Position numbers and translations under genes: made by a program. Of a stretch of DNA of 47,038 nt, positions 19,301 to 27,419 are shown piece by piece. Where the stretch lies: contig JAAYJT010000053.1 in assembly GCA_012522795.1 (NCBI GenBank), positions 1-47,038 of the forward strand, given 5' to 3'. A model generated the notes under the pieces. It searched no databases, was not told the DNA's origin, and worked only from the letters and a program-made list of their open reading frames with translations. Each line of letters begins with the position of its first letter. The first letter of the stretch is position 1. Source of the DNA: Bacteroidales bacterium (lineage in GTDB: Bacteria > Bacteroidota > Bacteroidia > Bacteroidales > JAAYJT01).

Positions 19301-20042
19301 TCGTGAAAAAGGTATTAACGGAGATCGGGAAATGGCATGGGCACTATATCTTGCCGGTTTTGATGTAAAAGATGTACATATGACAGACCTGATTTCCGGG
19401 CGTGAAACTCTGGAAGACGTACAAATGATAGTTTTTGCCGGTGGTTTTTCAAATTCGGATGTGTTTGGCTCAGCAAAAGGCTGGGCAGGAGCATTCTTAT
19501 ATAACCCTCCTGCAAAAAAGGCTATTGAGAGTTTCTACTCCCGCACTGATACCCTCAGTCTTGGCGTTTGTAATGGTTGCCAGCTTATGATAGAACTAAA
19601 TCTTATCAATTATGATAAGGACATAAAACCGAAGATGCTGCTAAATGAATCAGAAAAATTTGAATCATCATTTCTCACAGTTGAGATAGCTGAAAATCAT
19701 TCTATTATGTTAAAATCATTATCAGGTTCACGGCTTGGTGTCTGGATCGCAAATGGTGAAGGAAGATTTAGCCTGCCAGCAACTGAAAACAACTATCATA
19801 TTCCTGTAAAATATTTTTACAATGATTATCCGGCTAATCCGAATGGTTCAGATTACAAAGCTGCAGCACTATGTTCCACTGATGGGCGTCACCTTGCTAT
19901 GATGCCTCATCTTGAGCGTTCTGTATATCCATGGCAATGGGCTTTTTACTCTGATGAATTAAGGAAAAATGAAATTTCGCCATGGATTGAAGCATTTGTG
20001 AATGCCAAAAACTGGATCAGAAAAATAAACGAAAACAAATAA
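16341..20042 (+). CDS. purL: Phosphoribosylformylglycinamidine synthase (single-chain PurL)
   Basis: 1233 residues, the large single-polypeptide form, fourth step of de novo purine synthesis (FGAR + Gln + ATP to FGAM). The order is an N-terminal PurS-like domain, a linker, two AIR-synthase-like halves (motifs KAETHNFPTTVEPYNGAATG and later PTGKDSLSM), then a class I glutaminase domain from about residue 980. The glutaminase has GGFSNSDVFGSAKGWA, the nucleophile in GVCNGCQLMIEL and the His/Glu region PHLERSVYPWQW, so it looks active. The two small proteins PurS and PurQ are not needed. deoD follows after 24 bases. Confidence 0.97.
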   Translation: MILYFQAEHPLFYVISYSEKLTDQTIEKLRWLFGNASFVDKIRLEGFFIGPRSEMITPWSTNAVEITQNMGINGITRIEKFFAAENDKVSYDKMLQQLYKGIDQQIFTIDRKAEPLKPLHDISDYNHEFGLALSNDEIAYLEELSKKIKRPLTDCEVFGFSQINSDHCRHKIFNGKFIIDGNEKDETLFQLIKKTSKLNPGKMISAYSDNVAFIQGPEAIQFAPLVQHKSDFFVLKDIETVLSLKAETHNFPTTVEPYNGAATGTGGEIRDRMAGGKGSLPLAGTAVYMTSYPRLDPSLKWQSTLNERKWLYQTPLDILIKASNGASDFGNKFGQPLICGSLFTFEHHESGKTHGYDKVIMLAGGIGYARKEDAIKGNPAPGDQIIVMGGDNYRIGLGGGAVSSVATGEYANQIEMNAVQRSNPEMQKRVFNVIRAMTEIDENPIVSIHDHGAGGHLNTISELIENTGAVINMNKLPLGDPTLSPKELASNESQERMGLVVKSKDFNLLKLISERERAPMFNVGVVGSDHRLVFDNPEADNKPVDLYISDLFGKAPQTVLNDKHLQHTYEDIEYQENETERYIKNVLRLESVACKDWLTNKADRSVTGKVGMQQCTGELQLPLNNLGVMAIDYQGFKGVATAIGHAPLPALIDPEAGSRLSIAEALTNLVWAPLTYGLAGVSLSANWMWPAKNEGENNRLYQAVKAASDFAIALGINIPTGKDSLSMTQKYPDGKTVFAPGTVIISAIAEVENIQRVITPVLKADLLTTLVYIDFSNEHFQLGGSAFAQTQNKIGSKAVNMQDAEYFSRAFNAVQTLLKKEKIIAGHDISSGGLITSLLEMCFAGNNMGLDLNFNSLNIEDTVKILFSENPGVIIQTSDLDYVSVFLHEHNIRFHIIGKPVFEKRLKITNHLTKLDLDFEEYRAIWFKTSYLFDQHQCKKGFAEKRFANFDKQPLNYKFPKQFTGLFKQYGIDPARKNLGGIKAAIIREKGINGDREMAWALYLAGFDVKDVHMTDLISGRETLEDVQMIVFAGGFSNSDVFGSAKGWAGAFLYNPPAKKAIESFYSRTDTLSLGVCNGCQLMIELNLINYDKDIKPKMLLNESEKFESSFLTVEIAENHSIMLKSLSGSRLGVWIANGEGRFSLPATENNYHIPVKYFYNDYPANPNGSDYKAAALCSTDGRHLAMMPHLERSVYPWQWAFYSDELRKNEISPWIEAFVNAKNWIRKINENK

Positions 20043-20066
20043 AATCAATCACTTACAAATAATTCC

Positions 20067-20774
20067 TTGAGTATGAGTTTACATATTGCAGCAAAGCCTA
20101 ACGAAATAGCACCTTTTGTGCTGTTACCCGGCGATCCGTTAAGAGCCAGATTCATTGCTGAAAACATCCTTGAAAATGCCCGTTGTTATAGTGAAATAAG
20201 AGGGATGTACGGTTTCACAGGAACCTATAGGAATAAACCTGTCTCGGTGCAGGGTACAGGAATGGGTATTCCGTCAATAAGTATTTATGCACATGAACTG
20301 ATTTGTGATTACAATGTTCAAACTTTGGTCAGGATTGGCACCTGCGGTGGCTTTCCTGATGATATGAAAGTCAGGGATATTGTTATTGCCCAGGGTGCAA
20401 GTACTGATTCAGCCATTAATAAGCTAAAATTCAATGGAATGGATTTTGCTCCGCTTGCCGATGCTGAATTGCTGCTCAAGGCTTATCAAATAGCTAAGAA
20501 TACTGGTATAAGGTTTCACATAGGCAATGTGCTTACATCAGATATCTTTTATTATGATGATGACACTGAGCCTTACAAACTATGGCAGACCTATAATATT
20601 ATTGCCGTAGAAATGGAAGCTGCTGCCCTTTACACTCTGGCAGCTCGGTTCAGACGTAAAGCTCTGGCTATACTTACTGTCAGCAATCATATGATTACCA
20701 ATGAAGAAATTCCGGCTATTGACCGTGAAAAAACCTTTACCGACATGGTAAAATTAGCTCTGGAACTGGCTTAA
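20067..20774 (+). CDS. deoD: Purine nucleoside phosphorylase, DeoD type
   Basis: 235 residues, matching the hexameric DeoD/UdP family (PNP_UDP_1). It splits purine nucleosides with phosphate to the free base and (deoxy)ribose-1-phosphate. The phosphate and base motifs LPGDPLRARF, GTGMGIPS, RIGTCGGF and EMEAAALYTLA are all present, as is TVSNH near the C-terminus (the usual Asp of the SD motif is Asn here, as seen in some members). It follows purL closely, so salvage and de novo synthesis are probably co-transcribed. Confidence 0.95.
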   Translation: MSMSLHIAAKPNEIAPFVLLPGDPLRARFIAENILENARCYSEIRGMYGFTGTYRNKPVSVQGTGMGIPSISIYAHELICDYNVQTLVRIGTCGGFPDDMKVRDIVIAQGASTDSAINKLKFNGMDFAPLADAELLLKAYQIAKNTGIRFHIGNVLTSDIFYYDDDTEPYKLWQTYNIIAVEMEAAALYTLAARFRRKALAILTVSNHMITNEEIPAIDREKTFTDMVKLALELA

Positions 20775-20834
20775 CCAGGAGTTTTAACAAATAGAACTTA
20801 AATAACAAAAGACTACTAATACGCTGTTAAACAA

Positions 20835-22379
20835 CTATTTAGCGTAATTAACAGCTCTTGTTTCTCTGATCACAGTAATTTTCACCTGACCGGGATAGCT
20901 CATTTCATCCTGTATCTTTCTTGAAAGATCAAACGAAAGCTGAGCTGCTTCGGTATCGGTTACTTTATCGGCTCCAACAATTACACGCAACTCTCGCCCT
21001 GCCTGAATAGCATAGGTTTTAACAACACCAGGATAGGTAAGTGCAAGATTTTCAAGGTCTTTCAGGCGCTGAATATATGCTTCCACAACTTCTCTGCGTG
21101 CACCGGGTCTGGCTCCGGAAATGGCATCACATACCTGAACTATGGGTGCAATAAGTGTTTCCATTTCTATTTCGTCGTGGTGTGCACCTATCGCATTACA
21201 AATATCTTCTTTCTCCTTGTATTTTTCAGCTAATTTCATTCCCAGTAAGGCATGAGGCAGATCTGATTCATTGTCAGGCACTTTTCCAATATCATGCAGC
21301 AATCCGGCACGTTTTGCTTTTTTAGGACTTAAACCCAATTCTGCTGCCATAGTTGCAGATAATAAAGCAACTTCCTTACTGTGTTCTAACAGGTTTTGCC
21401 CGTACGATGAACGATATTTCATCTTTCCTATAAGGCGGATCAACTCATGGTGCATATTATGTATGCCAAGGTCAATAGCAGTTCTTTTTCCAATCTCAAT
21501 GATTTCCTGTTCAATCTGTTTTTTGGTTTTTGCAACTACTTCTTCTATTCTAGCCGGGTGAATACGACCATCAGTAACAAGCTTATGAAGCGAAAGACGG
21601 GCAATTTCTCTCCGAACCGGATCAAAGGCTGAAAGCAGGATCACATCAGGTGAATCATCAATAATGAGTTCTACGCCTGTAAGAGCCTCTATTGATCGGA
21701 TATTTCTCCCTTCCCTGCCGATAATCCTACCTTTTATCTCATCATTCTCGATATTGAATACCGTAACTGTGTTTTCAATAGTATGCTCGGCAGCAGTTCG
21801 CTGAATTGTCTCAATAATTATCTTTTTAGCTTCGGTATTTGCTGTAAGCCTGGCTTCATCAATAATTTCCTTTACCTGGATCATGGCTTCAGCTCTGGCT
21901 TCTTCCTTAAGAGTTTCAATAAGCTGCAATTTAGCTTCATTTACTGACATTCCCGAAATAGATTCTAGTATTTGCTTTTGTCTTAAATGTTCTTTATCAA
22001 GTTCAGCTTGCTTTTTGTTTAGAATATTTAATTGCGTTGAAAGATTAGCCTTTATGGTTGTTACTTCGTTTTCTTTACGATGGAAATCTTCAATTTTTTG
22101 CGAAAGAACCGTTTCTTTCTGTTTAATTCTGTTTTCAGTTTTTCCTATTTCATTGTTTCTATCCTGTATAACTTTGTCGTGCTCAGCTTTAAGCTGTAGA
22201 AATTTTTCTTTTGCCTGCAGGATTTTATCTTTTTTAAGCATTTCAGCTTTTTCTTCTGCCTCTTTCAGAATATTCCTGCTCTTGCGGTTAGTAGCTTTGC
22301 GACCAATTGTAAAGGCAATGGCAAGTCCAATTGCAAGTCCCGTAATACCTCCGATTAATACCCATAATAATACATTCAT
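20835..22379 (-). CDS. rny: Ribonuclease Y
   Basis: 514 residues, the usual length. RNase Y is a membrane-anchored endoribonuclease that starts mRNA decay. The N-terminus (about 4-25) is a transmembrane helix, residues 30-190 are a long Lys/Glu/Gln-rich coiled coil, then a KH domain ([20 protein letters not shown]) and an HD domain with HDIGK. The C-terminal conserved segment includes [13 protein letters not shown]. It lies downstream of zapA and the probable 6S RNA, the gene order seen in other Bacteroidota. Confidence 0.97.
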   Translation of the reverse strand: MNVLLWVLIGGITGLAIGLAIAFTIGRKATNRKSRNILKEAEEKAEMLKKDKILQAKEKFLQLKAEHDKVIQDRNNEIGKTENRIKQKETVLSQKIEDFHRKENEVTTIKANLSTQLNILNKKQAELDKEHLRQKQILESISGMSVNEAKLQLIETLKEEARAEAMIQVKEIIDEARLTANTEAKKIIIETIQRTAAEHTIENTVTVFNIENDEIKGRIIGREGRNIRSIEALTGVELIIDDSPDVILLSAFDPVRREIARLSLHKLVTDGRIHPARIEEVVAKTKKQIEQEIIEIGKRTAIDLGIHNMHHELIRLIGKMKYRSSYGQNLLEHSKEVALLSATMAAELGLSPKKAKRAGLLHDIGKVPDNESDLPHALLGMKLAEKYKEKEDICNAIGAHHDEIEMETLIAPIVQVCDAISGARPGARREVVEAYIQRLKDLENLALTYPGVVKTYAIQAGRELRVIVGADKVTDTEAAQLSFDLSRKIQDEMSYPGQVKITVIRETRAVNYAK

Positions 22380-22469
22380 ATATTTGTTTAGTTATTTGGT
22401 TAATACTGAAAGGAGATAAGTTGCTGAAGTAATGGCATTTAGGGAGTGATACCCGTAGGTATATCAATA

Positions 22470-22668
22470 AAAAAAGCCCGCAACTAAATCAGCGTTTAGG
22501 AAACCCCAAACGACACGTATAGAGCTGCCAGGTTTTTCGAACGTCCAATGTCTTAACGAATAAGAATTCCGGTTTTAACCGGAATTAAGGCCTGTCCTAC
22601 AAACCTTTGAGCTTACTCTAAATTAATTAATGTTGAGTTTCCAAACTATTGAAATAGAGCGGGCTATA
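22470..22668 (-). ncRNA. ssrS: Probable 6S RNA
   Basis: Between zapA and rny the minus strand encodes a rod-like RNA of about 195 nt. A closing stem pairs GCCCGC (22659-22664) with GCGGGC (22476-22481) and is followed by a run of U (22469-22475), which also makes an intrinsic terminator. Further in, 22637-22646 pairs with 22494-22504 (GUUUGGAAAC with GUUUCC-U-AAAC). A central region of poor pairing follows, then an apical hairpin at 22565-22586 (AAUUCCGG/CCGGAAUU). Long rod, central bubble and location beside zapA are typical of 6S RNA, which sequesters RNA polymerase. No match to a family model could be run. Confidence 0.7.
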
Positions 22669-22704
22669 TTTTTATTTTCAAAGAACGCTGTACTGCGATC
22701 TGTA

Positions 22705-22992
22705 TTAATCAAGAGCTTCAGTGATCAGGCGGTCAATTTCTACAAGACTGTTATATAAATTATGAATTCTGAAATCTGCCTCTTTTTCATAATTTAAAGT
22801 TGATGTTGCAAACTGTAAGGAAGCCATAGCCAATAAATCCTGTTGGTCTTTGTAAGCATAATTGTTTGAATATACATTCATTCTTGTTTCAATTAACTTT
22901 GCAGCATTTCTAACTATCTCTTCATCCTTTTTATTGATTGTCAACCTGTAAGGCCTGCCTGCAATTATTACTGTAATGGCCTGTTTTTCCAT
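22705..22992 (-). CDS. zapA: Cell division protein ZapA
   Basis: 95 residues. ITVIIAGRPYRLTI is the ZapA N-terminal beta hairpin that contacts FtsZ; NAAKLIETRMN and the long C-terminal helix with DQQDLLAMASLQFAT are typical of Bacteroidota ZapA. It promotes FtsZ bundling at the division ring. The stop is followed closely by the 6S RNA, and the coiled-coil gene lies 25 bases upstream, so the two proteins form an operon. Confidence 0.93.
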   Translation of the reverse strand: MEKQAITVIIAGRPYRLTINKKDEEIVRNAAKLIETRMNVYSNNYAYKDQQDLLAMASLQFATSTLNYEKEADFRIHNLYNSLVEIDRLITEALD

Positions 22993-23017
22993 ATATCGAA
23001 GTTCCTGATACTAAATA

Positions 23018-23305
23018 CTATTTATTTAAAAGATCTATACATTTATCAATTTCCCGCATCATATCTCCAATCCTTTTTTTTGCATCATTTATTTCAAAAC
23101 GCGATGCAAGCGTTTTCGTAATGTTAATATTTTGTATTTTTTCCTGTAATTGGTTAATCAGTTGATTTTGATGGTTTATAATTTGTTTCTGCTCTTCTGT
23201 CCTTTCTTCAAGTTCCTTATTTAGAACCTTTAATTGCTTATACTTTGATGTAAGGCTTTTAAGCTTAAATTCGATACCCGAAATCAGAACACTAAGGTCT
23301 TCCAT
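23018..23305 (-). CDS. Small coiled-coil protein upstream of zapA
   Basis: 95 residues, almost entirely heptad-like (LKSLTSKYKQLKVLNKELEE, then many Glu/Gln/Lys), so one long coiled coil without a membrane segment. The C-terminal end (RFEINDAKKRIGDMMREIDKCIDLL) is a second helix. It is unnamed but occurs before zapA in Bacteroidota. By position and shape it could be a ZapB-like division partner; this is inference and there is no sequence proof. Confidence 0.8.
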   Translation of the reverse strand: MEDLSVLISGIEFKLKSLTSKYKQLKVLNKELEERTEEQKQIINHQNQLINQLQEKIQNINITKTLASRFEINDAKKRIGDMMREIDKCIDLLNK

Positions 23306-23340
23306 TTCTTAATAACTTCATTAGCTGTGGAAATGTTGTG

Positions 23341-23348
23341 CAAAAATA
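23341..23348 (-). promoter_or_regulatory. Candidate promoter of the coiled-coil gene-zapA operon
   Basis: The minus strand reads TATTTTTG, matching TAnnTTTG, 36 bases before the start at 23305. No -33 TTG at the usual spacing. Confidence 0.4.
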
Positions 23349-23633
23349 GTAAATATTTAATCATAATGCCATACCCTGAATATTTTCCTTTAAGAAAAAT
23401 GCAAAAAAATTAATCTCAAAGATATGGTGTTAAAAAATACTTCAGATTTAAAATAATCAACTTAATAATTGATAATATAACATTGACTAACAGTACATTA
23501 GTTATAATAAGTTGATTTATTAGATCCTTTTCTTAATAAATCTCTCCGTAACAATATTGACACTCAGTTAAATTTTAGTAATTTTAGACCAAATTTTTTA
23601 TCAGATAAAATAAACGCAATAACAAACCAACCA
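23349..23633. other. AT-rich intergenic stretch, nothing clear
   Basis: The region between the divergent zapA operon and DUF2851 gene (23306-23633 in all) is AT-rich. Apart from the -7 match at 23341 I see no tRNA, hairpin or convincing small ORF. The DUF2851 promoter was not identified. Confidence 0.5.
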
Positions 23634-24902
23634 GTGAAAGAAGATTTTTTGCATTATTTATGGAATTACGGCTTATTTCGGGGTAAGTTAAAAACTACCG
23701 AAGGAGACGACATTGAAGTAATTAAACCCGGGATTCGCAATACCGATTCAGGACCAGATTTTTCAGATGCCCGTGTCAGGATAGGCGATACAATATGGGC
23801 AGGTAATATCGAAATTCATATCCAGTCATCTTCGTGGTACGAACATGGTCACGACAAAGATCCGGCTTATAACAACGTCATACTTCATGTTGTTCTTAAC
23901 AATGATAAGCCTGTCATCCGGTCGGACGGCCAGCAGATTTTCTGCCTTGAATGCAGTGATCTGATCCCAGAGCAGGTATATGAAAAGTACGAAGGACTGA
24001 TGAAATCGCGGCAATGGATACCCTGCGCCCGAATCCTGAAATTTTGTCCGGAAATAATTATCAACTCAACTATTGAATCTCAGATTGTTGAACGCCTTTT
24101 AAGCAAAGCAAAAATGCTTGAAAATATGTACTCAGCAGCAAGTAACGATTGGGAAGAACTTTTTTACCGAATATTGCTCCGATCATTTGGCCTGAAAACA
24201 AACACAACGCCATTTGAGATGCTGGCTTATTCACTTCCTCATAAAATAATTCAACGCCATCGGGATCAACCATTACAAATTGAAGCACTACTTTTCGGTC
24301 AGGCTGGTTTTTTATCCGAAGACCTAAAAGATCCATATCCACAACAATTGAAGAATGAGTACGAATTTTTGAAGAATAAATATTCTTTGAACCCTCTTGA
24401 TAAATCAATCTGGAAATTTTTTCGCCTTCGCCCTGCGTCATTTCCTACAATCCGTTTAGCACAATTGTCGGCACTATTACATAGTTCGCCCACTCTTTTT
24501 TCTGAGGTTCTTGAAATCAATGACATAAACACCTTAAGAAGCCTTTTTAATGCCAGCCCGAACCATTATTGGAGCACGCATTATCGTTTTGATACAATAG
24601 CCGAAGTCACCAGAGCCAAAGCTTTAAGTGAAAGCACAATTGACATACTTATAATTAACGCTATTGTTCCCATATTATACTTTTATGGTTCATACCACAA
24701 ATTCTCTGAATTTAAAGAAAAAGCATTAAATATTTTGGAACAGCTTCCACCGGAAAAAAACTCTATTATTCAAAACTGGAAATCTTCAGGTGTAGTGGTG
24801 AAAAATGCTGTTGGTTCGCAGGCACTACTCAATCTGAAACATGAATACTGTGATAAAAAACGATGTCTTGAATGTAGGATCGGAAATGAATTGCTTAAAT
24901 AA
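23634..24902 (+). CDS. DUF2851 family protein
   Basis: 422 residues. The N-terminus MKEDFLHYLWNYGLFRG and the segment GPDFSDARVRIGDTIWAGNIEIH are characteristic of DUF2851, a family of cytoplasmic proteins typical of Bacteroidota with no established function. The start is GTG: it places the conserved opening at residue 1, and no in-frame ATG precedes it closely. The C-terminus has a small cysteine cluster (CDKKRCLEC), possibly metal-binding. The fold of the family appears partly nuclease-like by the D...E.K-type pattern (DFSDARV, GNIEIH), but I cannot establish activity. Confidence 0.88.
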   Translation: MKEDFLHYLWNYGLFRGKLKTTEGDDIEVIKPGIRNTDSGPDFSDARVRIGDTIWAGNIEIHIQSSSWYEHGHDKDPAYNNVILHVVLNNDKPVIRSDGQQIFCLECSDLIPEQVYEKYEGLMKSRQWIPCARILKFCPEIIINSTIESQIVERLLSKAKMLENMYSAASNDWEELFYRILLRSFGLKTNTTPFEMLAYSLPHKIIQRHRDQPLQIEALLFGQAGFLSEDLKDPYPQQLKNEYEFLKNKYSLNPLDKSIWKFFRLRPASFPTIRLAQLSALLHSSPTLFSEVLEINDINTLRSLFNASPNHYWSTHYRFDTIAEVTRAKALSESTIDILIINAIVPILYFYGSYHKFSEFKEKALNILEQLPPEKNSIIQNWKSSGVVVKNAVGSQALLNLKHEYCDKKRCLECRIGNELLK

Positions 24903-25083
24903 TAAGATTATATAAACACAGATAACACTCTGTATAACAGACTAATACGGATATATTAAATTAATACGTTCCAAAACTTAAAAACTCAATTAATAAACAA
25001 AACGGCTGTAACTGAATGGATTTAAAAGAATGAGCCGAATTAACAAAAACAGGTATTTTGGCAAACTTTAATTTCTTTTAGTA

Positions 25084-26031
25084 ATGTGGAGAGAATTAAG
25101 AAACTATTTTTCATTTTCAAAAAAGGACGTAAGAGGGATTTATGTGCTGCTGTTCATTCTTATTGCCATTTTGTTTGCCAGATTATTGATACCAATGTTT
25201 ACAAGCTCACCTGAACCAGATTTCACTGATTTTGAACGTATGGTACTGGCTCTTGAAAAGTCGAGACATGAAGCACAAAAAGCTAATAAAAAACCTGAGT
25301 CAAAGTTTCTGGAATTCAACAGGCCCGATAAAGAAATTGCAGCCATTAAACTTAATCCTTTTATTTTTGATCCCAATAATATGACTGAAGAACAATGGTT
25401 TGGACTTGGTTTGAACGCAAAACAAGTCAGAAATATACAGAATTTCATAGCACATGGTGGTAAATTCAGAAAGAAGGAAGATTTTAAACGTATTTATACA
25501 ATTAGCGAAACCGAATATGAAATTCTGGAGCCTTATATTCAAATCGCTGTTCATGAGCTAAAACAAGAAAAAGATGATGCTATGAACCGGGTTATCTATG
25601 AAACACCTGTTAGCGAAAAACCCAAAACTGTTAAACAGATAAACATCAACCTTGCTGACTCTGTTCAGCTACTTGCAGTGCCCGGAATTGGACCTGCCTT
25701 TGCACGACGTATTATTAGATACCGTGAATTGTTAGGAGGGTTTCATTCACCTGCACAATTACTTGAAGTATACGGACTTGACCCCGATCGTTATAATCAG
25801 GTAGTGGGATATTTTGCTTTCGATGCGTCATTACTACGTTTTATTGAGGTTAATAATGCTGAGGTAAAGGAATTGACAGCTCATCCATATATTGACTTTT
25901 ATTTGGCTAAATCAATTGTTGATCAGCGTATTAAGAAAGGCAAGCTCCTGTCGGATATTGATCTTTATGATATTTCTATGATGCATGATTCATTATTCCA
26001 AAAAGTAATTCCATATTTTAAGTTCAATTGA
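25084..26031 (+). CDS. Membrane-anchored helix-hairpin-helix protein
   Basis: 315 residues. One transmembrane helix at about 18-38, then a soluble part with several ComEA-like helix-hairpin-helix units. The clearest is ININLADSVQLLAVPGIGPA followed by RRIIRYRELLGGF (about 186-225). A degenerate one comes before it (PNNMTEEQWFGLGLNAKQV) and another near the C-terminus. HhH units bind DNA backbone non-specifically, so this could be a ComEA-type DNA-binding protein, though other roles are possible in this common Bacteroidota family. The TPR gene follows almost immediately. Confidence 0.87.
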   Translation: MWRELRNYFSFSKKDVRGIYVLLFILIAILFARLLIPMFTSSPEPDFTDFERMVLALEKSRHEAQKANKKPESKFLEFNRPDKEIAAIKLNPFIFDPNNMTEEQWFGLGLNAKQVRNIQNFIAHGGKFRKKEDFKRIYTISETEYEILEPYIQIAVHELKQEKDDAMNRVIYETPVSEKPKTVKQININLADSVQLLAVPGIGPAFARRIIRYRELLGGFHSPAQLLEVYGLDPDRYNQVVGYFAFDASLLRFIEVNNAEVKELTAHPYIDFYLAKSIVDQRIKKGKLLSDIDLYDISMMHDSLFQKVIPYFKFN

Positions 26032-26039
26032 TATTTAAT

Positions 26040-27386
26040 ATGGGTTCAAAAAGCACAACATATTATTTTATTGTTTTCATAACGTTTCTCATGATGATAT
26101 TCGTGAGATATACAAAAGCTCAGGATGTATTACTAAGACAAGATATTTGTGAGCAGGCAATGCAACTCAATCAGGAATCTGTTGATGCAAGGCAATCCGA
26201 CAGAAAATTATCATTCAGCAAGGCGGAAGAAGCTCTTGCCCTAGCAGAAAAAGCAGGTTGTGAAGAAGTTATTGCACTTTCAAATAAAAACCTTGGTATT
26301 CTTTATTTCTACATTGGTTCGTTTAACGAGGCAGAAAAACATTATACAATTGCTGCTGACATCTATGACGAGATTGGTGACTTAACCGGCAAGTCGGCTA
26401 TTTTGCATAATATGGCATTGTTGATGCAGGAACAGGGAAAATACGATCTGGCTCTTGAGCTATACAAACAATCAGTTTTAATCGAAACACAGCTTGGTAA
26501 TATTACAGGCGTTGCCTTAACTGAATATAATATTGGATTGATAAGCTATTATAAAGGAAATTTCTCGGAAGCACTTCAGTATTTTATCCGGTCGCATGAT
26601 GTATTGGAAAAAGCCGGACATAAAGAAGGGATGATGGATTGTTTACTTAATATAGCATCTGTTTATGAAACCACCGGTTTAATTGACGAAGCTATGGAAT
26701 ACCTTGAAAAAGCAAATGTAATTGCAACAGAGCTAAACGATCTTTATACCGTGGCTATGATTTATCAGAATCTGGGACATGCCTATTGGGACAAGGGCGA
26801 TCCTCAACTGGCACAGGAATATGTAATACGAGCTTTACTGATCAGAGAGGACCTAGGAGATAAGCAAGGCATTGCAAACAGCCTTTCCGTTTTAGGTTCA
26901 ATAAACGAAGAAAACGGAAATAACGATCAGGCAATTAATTATTTTTTCCAATCCTTGAAATATAATCAGGAGTTAAACAATCCAAGAGGTATTGCTATGT
27001 GTCTTTTTTATATAGGCAACAACCTGCTGATCAAGGACGATCCCCAAAAGGCTATTGAATATTTTGAAAAAAGCATAGAATTAGCACTGGAGTTAAGTTT
27101 CAGACAAATATTACGCGATAATTATCAGCGTATGATAAATGCTAATATTCAGGTTAACAACATGGAAAAGGCTTATGACTATTTATTGAAATATATGGCA
27201 GTTAAAGACAGTTTAGAAGCCGAAATAACTAAAGTAAGCAAAATTCATGCTGACAGAAGTACCACAAAGGGCAGGAAAATAAAAGCTGTTTATAAGCGAT
27301 GGTTTAGTTCTTTATCGTTATGGTTTGAAATAAGTGTATTCCTGAATATTGTATTAATAGTGATCTTGGTCTCCAGAAAAAAATAA
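26040..27386 (+). CDS. TPR-repeat protein with signal sequence and C-terminal membrane helix
   Basis: About 448 residues from the ATG at 26040. A TTG four codons earlier overlaps the previous stop and is an alternative start. A hydrophobic N-terminus (about 8-25) exports the protein. Residues 50-360 are a row of tetratricopeptide repeats (for example ALHNMALLMQEQGKYDLALE, AMIYQNLGHAYWDKGDPQLA). The end (about 415-440) is a transmembrane helix followed by Arg-Lys-Lys. Such TPR proteins often occur as sensor parts of Bacteroidota signalling proteins, but no kinase or LuxR domain follows here, so it may be a truncated or scaffold form. It is co-transcribed with the HhH gene. Confidence 0.87.
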   Translation: MGSKSTTYYFIVFITFLMMIFVRYTKAQDVLLRQDICEQAMQLNQESVDARQSDRKLSFSKAEEALALAEKAGCEEVIALSNKNLGILYFYIGSFNEAEKHYTIAADIYDEIGDLTGKSAILHNMALLMQEQGKYDLALELYKQSVLIETQLGNITGVALTEYNIGLISYYKGNFSEALQYFIRSHDVLEKAGHKEGMMDCLLNIASVYETTGLIDEAMEYLEKANVIATELNDLYTVAMIYQNLGHAYWDKGDPQLAQEYVIRALLIREDLGDKQGIANSLSVLGSINEENGNNDQAINYFFQSLKYNQELNNPRGIAMCLFYIGNNLLIKDDPQKAIEYFEKSIELALELSFRQILRDNYQRMINANIQVNNMEKAYDYLLKYMAVKDSLEAEITKVSKIHADRSTTKGRKIKAVYKRWFSSLSLWFEISVFLNIVLIVILVSRKK

Positions 27387-27419
27387 AACACAATACTCAG
27401 TTTTATTACTATAATTAAC

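Noticed and set aside
21883-22419. 178-codon open frame antisense to the start of rny
   Set aside because: Ser/Phe/Leu-rich composition is the mirror of the Lys/Glu-rich coiled coil of RNase Y; no independent coding signal.
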